Source of the DNA: Planctomycetota bacterium
GTDB lineage: Bacteria > Planctomycetota > Planctomycetia > Pirellulales > PNKZ01
NCBI GenBank assembly: GCA_018242585.1
Contig: JAFEBQ010000043.1
Coordinates: 1 to 51,162, forward strand
Direction: 5' to 3'
DNA length: 51,162 bases
The stretch's first letter is position 1, and each line of letters begins with the position of its first letter. Shown here in pieces: positions 44,622-51,162 of the stretch. A program made the position numbers and the translations under genes. The notes under the pieces were generated by a model, which was given only the letters and a program-made list of their open reading frames with translations, had not been told where the DNA came from and ran no database searches.

Positions 44622-45110
44622 CTATTTCGCCGCGCTCGCGCGGACGACTTTGCCGAACATCTGGCCGCCGTGGTCGCCGCCGCTCCAAGTGCCGGCGTAT
44701 TGATCGCGGAAGAACAGAATCCGGCAGGTGAACTTGCCCATCCCGGGCACCGGAAAGTCGGTCATCGTCAGCACCGGAGTATCGCCGGCCCATTTTACCT
44801 CGAGCGTCAGCGGCAGCGTGGCATCGGTCTTGCCGTACTGGATGCGCGCTTGGAACAGAAAGAAGTCGTCGCGCACCTTGGCGACCTTGACCAGGGTGTA
44901 CTTCTCGGTCTTGCCCGGCTGACCTTCTTTTCCGTCGGTGGTAAAGTGCCCGACCAAGGACGACCCGTTGAGCATCTCGACGAAATTCTTTTCCAGCGTG
45001 GCCCGATCGGGCACCGGCGTCGACAACAGCCCGGGCGGCTCGTCGCCCCGCAACGTCGCCAGTCCCAACACCGACAACAACGCAACCGCCAGATAACGCG
45101 AAGCACGCAT
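44622..45110 (-). CDS. Secreted protein of unknown function
   Basis: 162 aa from ATG 45110 with GGGAGG 7 nt before it. A signal peptide spans ~1-22 (YLAVALLSVLGLATLRG). The mature part is rich in beta strands and has LNGSSLVGHFTTDGKEG, YGKTDATLPLTLEVKW and CRILFFRDQYAGTWSGGDHGGQMFG. It looks like a planctomycete periplasmic beta protein, but I cannot name a domain. The gene is 47 nt upstream of the DinB-like gene in the same orientation. Confidence 0.65.
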   Translation of the reverse strand: MRASRYLAVALLSVLGLATLRGDEPPGLLSTPVPDRATLEKNFVEMLNGSSLVGHFTTDGKEGQPGKTEKYTLVKVAKVRDDFFLFQARIQYGKTDATLPLTLEVKWAGDTPVLTMTDFPVPGMGKFTCRILFFRDQYAGTWSGGDHGGQMFGKVVRASAAK

Positions 45111-45236
45111 GACCGATCCTCCCAAGTGATCGAGGAATGAATAGCAGCTAAGATTTCGCGCTCAGTATATCCGGGCGACAGGAATCCCGGGAAGCAATTC
45201 AACTTGTTGACGCAGTACGGTTCAACAGACGAAATT

Positions 45237-45407
45237 CACCGCAAAGACGCAAAGGACGCTAAGAATAACAAAGAGATTTGAAACGCAGAGGTCACAGAGA
45301 GACGCGGAGAAAGCTTTTCATTTCTACTTCCTTCTGGGCGTTCCTCAGCGCCCTCGGCGATTCAATTCTTTCGCACTTTCCTTTGCGCCCTTTGCGTCTT
45401 TGCGGTG
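45237..45407. repeat. Inverted repeat, ACCGCAAAGACGCAAAGG type, second locus
   Basis: CACCGCAAAGACGCAAAGG at the left (45237 on) and CTTTGCGTCTTTGCGGTG at the right (to 45407) form inverted arms; the inner part of the left arm has diverged. The filling sequence differs from that at 36751-36830. It lies between the 3' end of one minus-strand gene and the 5' end of another. Confidence 0.85.
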
Positions 45408-45457
45408 CAAACTCCCTTGCCTTTTCTTCGCGTTGTCGTGGCGATTTTGCGGTTGAT

Positions 45458-46237
45458 TTATAGATTCCGCAAATACTGCACCGCTTGCGAAACTTCGAGC
45501 GCCGGGTTGTCGACCGAGCCGCGCTCGATCGAAAGATAGCCTCGGTACTGCCGCTCTTCGAGCAGGCCCAGCAGCGCCGGAAAGTCGGCCGCGCCGCGAC
45601 CGATCTCGACCGCCATGCCCCGCCCGCGGGCCAGGTCGCGAACCGCGTCATTCACATGGACGTGCTCGATCCAGCCGGCCAATTCCTGGGCGGCGTCTTG
45701 CGACGAAAAGCCGTTGACGATCAGGTTGCCAGGATCGAACGTCACGCCGAGCGCTCCCTTGGGCAAGGCTTCGAGCAGCCGCCGCAAATCGGCGCCGCTT
45801 TCCGCTCCCGTCTCGGTACACAACATCGCGCCGACCTTCTGGCCATAGGCTCCCAGGTCGGCCAGCACTTCGGTCAAGCGTTGCCAGATGGGGCTCTTGT
45901 CGTCAGCGGGCACGCGCCCTACCTGGTTCACGACGACCCGCGCGCCTAGTTCATACGCCAAGCGCATGGCCGCGCGCGTCGCTTCGACGCGGGGCTGCAA
46001 GTCTTCTTCGACTTCGTAGCCTCGCCGAGTGCGAAACTCGACGGCCGCCACGCGCAGCCCCTGGTCGTCGAGCAGCTTGCGGACCTGGCGGATGCCCGTC
46101 TCGCCAAGTTGCGGGTTCACCTCGCCTCGGGCGTCGATCTCGACGGCGTCGATGTTCAGTTGTCGGGCCACGTCGAGCGCCCGCCGAAAGCTCGTCGGCA
46201 GACTGCGCAGTTGCAGGGCGATCTTAAGTTGCAGCAC
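45458..46237 (-). CDS. Sugar phosphate isomerase/epimerase-like TIM barrel
   Basis: 259 aa from a GTG with AGGA close upstream. The fold of xylose isomerase-like/AP endonuclease family 2 barrels is suggested by the repeated strand-loop blocks IDAVEIDARGE, VAAVEFRTRRG, CTETGAESG, GVTFDPGNLIVNG and HVHVNDAVRD, with Glu/Asp/His metal-ligand candidates at strand ends. Planctomycetes often hold many such genes. Substrate unknown. Divergent from the next gene. Confidence 0.82.
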   Translation of the reverse strand: MLQLKIALQLRSLPTSFRRALDVARQLNIDAVEIDARGEVNPQLGETGIRQVRKLLDDQGLRVAAVEFRTRRGYEVEEDLQPRVEATRAAMRLAYELGARVVVNQVGRVPADDKSPIWQRLTEVLADLGAYGQKVGAMLCTETGAESGADLRRLLEALPKGALGVTFDPGNLIVNGFSSQDAAQELAGWIEHVHVNDAVRDLARGRGMAVEIGRGAADFPALLGLLEERQYRGYLSIERGSVDNPALEVSQAVQYLRNL

Positions 46238-46395
46238 GTTGTTTCCTCGGCAGCCGATTGTTTCCGCGGCGGGTTCGGCGAACGGAGCACGCCCTGGCGG
46301 TCGATACAGACGAAGAGGCCCCGGCGGTCAACTTGCCAACCGGCGGCAAACTTTACCTAGACTCCCACCCTCGTACCGGCGGCGTGCCAGCAATC

Positions 46396-49170
46396 ATGGG
46401 TTCTTGGTCGACCTTGCTGATTCTAACGGCTGCGATCGTTGCGCCCACCGCCTCGGTGAGCGAAGTGGCGGTCGAAGTCTATCGCGAGGGCTTCGAGAAT
46501 CGTGGCCAGTTCACGGCCGAAACCTTGCCCGATGGTTGGACTCGCCGCTCGGGCCCCGGCTTTCCTCGTTACTTGCCGGCCAAGGTCAGTTTCGAGCCTT
46601 CCTACGAAGGGAAGCGGTGCCTGAAGCTGGAACTCGATGGTAACGCCGTCGGCGTGGTGAGCGGGGCCCAGCCGGCCGACGACGAACATTGCTGGCAGGC
46701 CAGCGTGATGGTTCGCACCGAGCGGCTGGTCAATGATCGCGTTAGTTTGACGCTGATGTTTCTGAATGAGCGGCGCGAAGTCGTCGAGACCGTGACCAGT
46801 GAACTGGTTCAATCGCGCGGCACGTGGACCACGCTCAGCCTTGGACCGGTCGCCCCCAAGCACGAAGCAACACGCTGGGTGCAGATCGGCTTGCAACTCG
46901 AACCGACCGCCGGCGAGATGCCCGACCTGGTTGGCTCGGCCCGCTTCGACGAGCTGCGACTGGCCGAGACGCCGCGCGTGCGCATCGAATCGAGCGACGA
47001 CGTGCGGCTGTTCCAAGTGGGACAACCGATGGTCATCGATTGCAGCGCCACGGGGTTTACCAGCCCACAAGACGCGCTGGTGTTGCGAGTGACGAACCCG
47101 TTCAACGAGGTCGTCGATGTGCGCCCCGTGCCACTAAAAACGCCGGGGGCCAACCCGCTGCTCACGAGTCTTTCGGCGGCCGAGGCGTCGATTACTCTGC
47201 CGCAAGCCAACCTGGCAGCCGGGCGGCATGACCCGGCGGCGGGACTTTCGCCCGAGCGCGTCGACGGCGTGGAAGTCGAACGTCGCGCGTCCCATGGCAG
47301 CCGGCAGCGCTGGCGTATCGACACCTTGCCGGCCGGTTACTATCAACTGCGCATCGGTTACGGCGCCGAAAACGCCCGCGGCTGGTCCGAGCCCTGGCCC
47401 GTCGTGGTGATTGAACCTTGGGTCTCGCTGGGCGGCGGCGAGTTTGGCTGGACGCTCGGCGATTTGAACACGCTGGGCGCGCAGAGCATGCGGCTGGTGA
47501 CCCACTCGGGCATTTCCAAGATCAAGTTGCCGATGATCGTCGACTTGTACAACGTCGAAGGCCGCAAGCAGTTGATCGCTGCGGCCGACGCCTGGAAGCG
47601 TCAGCAAATCAACCTGGTGGCCGTTGTTGACCAGGCGCCGAACGTCACGCCCCCCGATACGAAGCATCGCGGCGCGAAAGAGATAGCGCCTTCGCAGCGG
47701 ACGGCGATCGAGTTGCTCGAAGCCAATCCGAGCGATTATTACACGGCGCTCGAGCCGATTCTGGCGCGATTGGCCTGGCAGATCGATGCCTGGCAATGGG
47801 GGCGTGACGGCGATCTGAGCTGCGCGGGCTACACCGAGTTGAACGAACGCGTCAAAGCGATCAAGGCGCAGCTCGACCGCGTGCAAGGGGATTCGACGAT
47901 CGGGCTTCCCTGGTCGGCGCGCAGTCTGAACGACCCAGCGATTGCCGCCCCGAAGCGGTCGTGGCGGTTCGCGGCCATCGACGACGCGCCGGCCAGCGCG
48001 TCGGTCCAGCCATCGTCGACCGCCAAAGGGGTTGAAGGAAAATGGCGCGAAGTGAAGCCAGCCACGCCACAAAGCAGCGCCAGTACGACGCACGAGTTGG
48101 CACGCTGGGTCACCCTGCGACCGCAAGCCACGAGCGAGGCGCCGCTCAACAAGCGGATCGACGACCTGGTGGCCCGCACTCTTTCGGCCAAGCTGCAAGG
48201 GGCGGCGGCGATCTTCGTGGCCCAGCCTTTCGATCCAAACTATGGCCTGGCCAATGCCCAAGGCGTGCCGGGTGATTTGTATCTGCCGTGGCGCACCACG
48301 GCGTCGCTGTTGGACGGCACGACTTACGAAGGGCGGCTGACCCTGCCGGGGGAAAGCGACAACTACCTGTTCTCGCATCATCGCCAGGCGGTGATGGTCA
48401 TGCGCCGCGACAGCGCCGGCCAGGAATCGTTGTTCCTGGGAGATGGCGCGCGCCGCGTCGACATCTGGGGTCATAGTCGGCCGCTGCCGTTGATCGACGG
48501 CCGCCAGTTGGTCGACGTCGAGTCAACCTGTTGTTTCGTGGTCGGGTTGAATCTGCCGATCGCGCGCTGGCGCATGTTGGCCCAGACGCAACTGCCCCGG
48601 CTGGCCACACAGTTTGGCGTCCGCCAGCGCGATGCGGTGGTGGTGCAAAACACGTTTGACCGCCGAGTGAGCGGTGTCTTGAAGCTGCACGCGCCGGCGG
48701 GTTGGATCGTGCAGCCGGCCAACTTGAACGTGCAACTCGACCCGGGCCAGACGGCCGAGTTTCCGATCGATTGGCTGTTGCCGCTGGCGTGCGACACGGG
48801 CCGGCAATTCTGCCGGATGGAGTGCGTGCTGAGCGCGGACGGCGTTTACAACTTCGATGCCTGGCTGCCGTTGTCGGTCGGTGACGACATGATCGAGCAG
48901 ACGGTCATCTACCGTCATGGACCGGCCGGCGAGTTGATCGTCGATCAGCGGCTCCAGAACCTGGGGGATCAACCCCGCATGTTTCGCTGCTATTGCGACG
49001 CTCCCAATCAGCGCCGGCAGCGCAACACGGTGGTGGTGCCGGCCGGGGCCAGCGCGACGGCCACCTACAAGTTCGACGACGCCGGCCAATTGAAGGGGCA
49101 GACCATCTGGCTGCGGGCCGAAGACGTCGCCAGCCCCGACATGCTCAGCCGCCGGCTGAAAATCGAGTAA
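46396..49170 (+). CDS. Large secreted protein, beta-sandwich rich, unknown function
   Basis: 924 aa from ATG 46396, chosen because a signal peptide (GSWSTLLILTAAIVAPTAS) follows directly. The N-terminal ~160 residues resemble a carbohydrate-binding jelly roll (EGFENRGQFTAETLPDGW, then CLKLELDGN). The middle (~340-620) may be an alpha/beta catalytic-like region with unclear residues. The C-terminal ~180 residues (VVVQNTFDRRVSGVLKLHAPAGW, then DPGQTAEFPIDWLLPLAC) look like NEW3-type or sandwich domains. All of this is inference from pattern. Confidence 0.6.
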   Translation: MGSWSTLLILTAAIVAPTASVSEVAVEVYREGFENRGQFTAETLPDGWTRRSGPGFPRYLPAKVSFEPSYEGKRCLKLELDGNAVGVVSGAQPADDEHCWQASVMVRTERLVNDRVSLTLMFLNERREVVETVTSELVQSRGTWTTLSLGPVAPKHEATRWVQIGLQLEPTAGEMPDLVGSARFDELRLAETPRVRIESSDDVRLFQVGQPMVIDCSATGFTSPQDALVLRVTNPFNEVVDVRPVPLKTPGANPLLTSLSAAEASITLPQANLAAGRHDPAAGLSPERVDGVEVERRASHGSRQRWRIDTLPAGYYQLRIGYGAENARGWSEPWPVVVIEPWVSLGGGEFGWTLGDLNTLGAQSMRLVTHSGISKIKLPMIVDLYNVEGRKQLIAAADAWKRQQINLVAVVDQAPNVTPPDTKHRGAKEIAPSQRTAIELLEANPSDYYTALEPILARLAWQIDAWQWGRDGDLSCAGYTELNERVKAIKAQLDRVQGDSTIGLPWSARSLNDPAIAAPKRSWRFAAIDDAPASASVQPSSTAKGVEGKWREVKPATPQSSASTTHELARWVTLRPQATSEAPLNKRIDDLVARTLSAKLQGAAAIFVAQPFDPNYGLANAQGVPGDLYLPWRTTASLLDGTTYEGRLTLPGESDNYLFSHHRQAVMVMRRDSAGQESLFLGDGARRVDIWGHSRPLPLIDGRQLVDVESTCCFVVGLNLPIARWRMLAQTQLPRLATQFGVRQRDAVVVQNTFDRRVSGVLKLHAPAGWIVQPANLNVQLDPGQTAEFPIDWLLPLACDTGRQFCRMECVLSADGVYNFDAWLPLSVGDDMIEQTVIYRHGPAGELIVDQRLQNLGDQPRMFRCYCDAPNQRRQRNTVVVPAGASATATYKFDDAGQLKGQTIWLRAEDVASPDMLSRRLKIE

Positions 49171-49214
49171 GCTGTAAGGCAAGCCGTTTCAGCCTTCAGC
49201 CGTCGAGGCGTCCC

Positions 49215-50009
49215 ATGCTCACCGTCGATCACGTCGTTCGTTTTCTCGAAGCCTTTGCCCCCGTCAAACTGGCCGAGTCGTGGGACAACGTCGGGCTGTT
49301 GGTCGGCGATCGCGCGGCCGCGGTCGAGCGAGCGATGACCTGTTTGACCATCACGCCGTCCAGCGCCGCCGAAGCGGTCGCGGCCGGAGCACAACTGATC
49401 GTCACGCATCACCCGCTGCCGTTCAAACCCCTCAAGCAACTGACGACCGACACGTCCGAGGGGCGCTTGCTGTGGCAATTGGCTCGGGCGGGCGTCAGCA
49501 TTTACAGTCCGCACACAGCCTTCGATTCGGCGGCGCAGGGAATCAATCAGCATCTGGCCGAAGGGCTAGGGCTCACCGACATCGAGCCGCTGGTGCTGCA
49601 CGACGAGGCCGACCCGATTCCGGTCGGTGCGGGGCGGTTTGGCAAGTTGCAACCGGCACTGACGCTGGCCGAGCTGGCCGCGCGCGTGAAAAAGTTCTTC
49701 CAGCTCGATCTGGTCCAGCGCGTCGGCCCGGGCGATGCGCCCCTGACTCAAGTAGCGGTGGCCTGTGGCAGCGCGGGCGAGTTTCTGGCCACGGCCGAGC
49801 GGCGCGGTTGCCAGTGCTTGTTGACCGGCGAGACCCGGTTTCACACCTGCCTCGAAGCCGAGGCCCGCGGGATGACGCTGCTGTTGGCTGGTCACTTTGC
49901 CACCGAGCGCTTTGCCGTCGAGCGGTTGGCCGCGGTGCTGGCCGAAGAGTTCGCCGAACTGTCGGTCTGGGCCAGTCGCGACGAGCGCGACCCGTTGAAC
50001 TGGGCGTAA
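49215..50009 (+). CDS. Nif3-like dinuclear metal-center protein
   Basis: 264 aa. LAESWDNVGLLVGD at the N-terminus, THHPLPFKPLKQL (~63-75) and the metal motif LAGHFATERFAVERLA at the C-terminus fit the YbgI/Nif3 family; most have GTP cyclohydrolase I type 2 in their annotation, but function is unsettled. GAGG lies close before the ATG. It follows the 924-aa gene by 44 nt and may share its transcript. thyX is next. Confidence 0.9.
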   Translation: MLTVDHVVRFLEAFAPVKLAESWDNVGLLVGDRAAAVERAMTCLTITPSSAAEAVAAGAQLIVTHHPLPFKPLKQLTTDTSEGRLLWQLARAGVSIYSPHTAFDSAAQGINQHLAEGLGLTDIEPLVLHDEADPIPVGAGRFGKLQPALTLAELAARVKKFFQLDLVQRVGPGDAPLTQVAVACGSAGEFLATAERRGCQCLLTGETRFHTCLEAEARGMTLLLAGHFATERFAVERLAAVLAEEFAELSVWASRDERDPLNWA

Positions 50010-50141
50010 GTTCAACTGCGGCAAGAAGGCGTGTTTTCGCGGGCGTTTTCGGCCCCTGTTGTTCGCTCGCCGGGCCGGTACAATGCCCAATCTTGCCCAT
50101 CGCGGGCAGTCGTCGAACCTCTTTGAGCCCGTCGTCAAGCC

Positions 50142-51077
50142 ATGCCCACGAACGCCGCCCAAGTTGAACAGTTGCGCTGGAAGAAGTTTCCGGTGCTGAA
50201 CGACGGATTCGTCTGTCTGGTCGATGTGATGGGAGATGATCAGGCCGTCGTCCAGGCGGCCCGAGTCAGCTACGGCGAGGGAACGCGCAAGGTCTCGGAC
50301 GATCGGGGTCTGATCCGGTACCTGATGCGGCATCGGCACAGCACGCCGTTTGAAATGGCCGAGCTGAAGTTTTTGGTTCGCGTGCCGATGGACACCTGGC
50401 GGCAATGGATTCGCCATCGCACGGCGAACGTCAACGAATATTCCACTCGCTATTCGCTGGCCATCGACTCGACCCAGCGCACCTCCGAAACCGAATGGCG
50501 CAGCCAGGCGGCGAGCAACCGGCAGGGAAGCGGCGGGCTGCTGGACCCGCACCTGGGGGCCGAATTGTCGGCCGAAGAAGCGCGCTTGCAGGACGAAGCG
50601 CGACGGATTTATGAGCAGCGAATCGAGCGCGGCGTGGCTCGCGAGCAGGCGCGTAAGGACCTGCCGCTGTCGACCTATACCGAGGCGTACTGGAAGGTCG
50701 ACCTGCACAACTTGCTGCACTTCCTGGCGCTGCGGATGGATGCCCATGCCCAAGATGAAATCCGTCGCTACTCGGCCACCATCGGGCACGAGATCGTCAA
50801 GCACCTGTTTCCGCTGGTCTGGGAAGCGTTCATCGATTACCGAACCGAAGCCACCTATCTCACGCGTCTGGACGCGGGGGTGATCGCCCGGCTGATGGCG
50901 CGCAGCGCCGCCAGTGGACGCCCAGCCACCGACGAGGACTTTATGGCGGTGCAAGACCCGACCTGGATCGGCATGACACGCTGTCGCGAGCGAGACGAAT
51001 GTCGCGAAAAGCTGGCGTCCTTGAACATTCTGCCGCAACCAGCGGTGCCGAGCGCGACGGACGCGAAGGATAATTGA
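50142..51077 (+). CDS. thyX: FAD-dependent thymidylate synthase ThyX
   Basis: Makes dTMP from dUMP using methylene-tetrahydrofolate and reduced FAD. 311 aa. The ThyX motif RHRTANVNEYSTRY (~88-101) follows the earlier RHRHSTPFEMAELKFLVRVP. The later REQARKDLPLSTYTEAYWKVDLHNLLHFLALR is the substrate region. It is longer than the ~220-250-aa forms at both ends. Use of ThyX suggests there is no ThyA elsewhere, which cannot be checked here. Confidence 0.97.
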   Translation: MPTNAAQVEQLRWKKFPVLNDGFVCLVDVMGDDQAVVQAARVSYGEGTRKVSDDRGLIRYLMRHRHSTPFEMAELKFLVRVPMDTWRQWIRHRTANVNEYSTRYSLAIDSTQRTSETEWRSQAASNRQGSGGLLDPHLGAELSAEEARLQDEARRIYEQRIERGVAREQARKDLPLSTYTEAYWKVDLHNLLHFLALRMDAHAQDEIRRYSATIGHEIVKHLFPLVWEAFIDYRTEATYLTRLDAGVIARLMARSAASGRPATDEDFMAVQDPTWIGMTRCRERDECREKLASLNILPQPAVPSATDAKDN

Positions 51078-51162
51078 CGGGGAGTTGCTAGTTGCGGGTT
51101 GTTAGTTGCAAGTGAATGCTCGTTTCAAACTAATCGCTAACGGCCTTGTCGACTAATTCGAT

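Noticed and set aside
47134..48474. 446-codon minus-strand frame inside the 924-aa secreted protein gene
   Set aside because: Arg/Gln-rich composition with no domain; the plus-strand frame has a signal peptide and spans the whole interval.

Overview
The window reads as a chromosomal segment of a planctomycete, probably order Pirellulales. This is an inference from the gene set: type III glutamine synthetase, ThyX instead of ThyA, planctomycete-style leucine-rich repeats, many secreted proteins of unknown function, frequent GTG starts, and roomy gene spacers filled with palindromic repeats. Most of the DNA is GC-rich. The first ~0.9 kb looks visibly poorer in GC.

Layout. (1) 1-1958, minus strand: an accessory-looking pair, a protein resembling M91/NleD-type peptidases but without the zinc-ligand histidines, followed 29 nt later by a membrane-anchored LRR protein that runs off the left edge. 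(2) 2110-9162, minus: glnN (type III glutamine synthetase) with a clear intrinsic terminator, an MMPL/RND exporter, and a secreted PDZ-S41 protease. (3) 9163-10740: no large gene; a small zinc-ribbon membrane protein, a composite palindromic repeat, a cluster of hairpins, and a strong sigma70-type promoter facing rpsJ. (4) 10741-28514, plus: the S10-spc-alpha ribosomal supercluster, rpsJ-rplCDWB-rpsS-rplV-rpsC-rplP-rpmC-rpsQ-rplNXE-rpsNH-rplFR-rpsE-rplO-secY-adk-map, then a repeat-filled gap and rpmJ-rpsMKD-rpoA-rplQ. rpmD (L30) and infA are absent from their usual places, and the str genes (rpsL, rpsG, fusA, tuf) do not precede rpsJ. rpsC and rplP overlap by 62 nt, and L17 carries large insertions. 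(5) 28567-31656, plus: a small HExxH metallopeptidase, a secreted nitrilase-family protein and an overlapping methyltransferase-like gene. (6) 32236-51077: a mixed housekeeping and envelope region with a polytopic GT-C-like protein, tRNA-Lys(CUU), a YycJ-like metallo-beta-lactamase protein, a SPOR-like secreted protein, clpS-mtaB, an M20 peptidase, serS, a WecG/TagA-type glycosyltransferase, a DinB-like protein, a TIM-barrel isomerase-like protein, a 924-residue secreted protein, a Nif3-family protein and thyX.

The ribosomal block supplies translation, the Sec channel (secY), N-terminal processing (map), nucleotide balance (adk) and RNA polymerase alpha. The minus-strand block before it handles nitrogen assimilation and envelope export and proteolysis. 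The most unusual content is the inactivated-protease-like/LRR pair at the left edge, the families of composite palindromes placed in and around the ribosomal operon (one with compensatory base changes), and the rpsC/rplP overlap. I found no CRISPR array, insertion sequence, prophage or rRNA gene.
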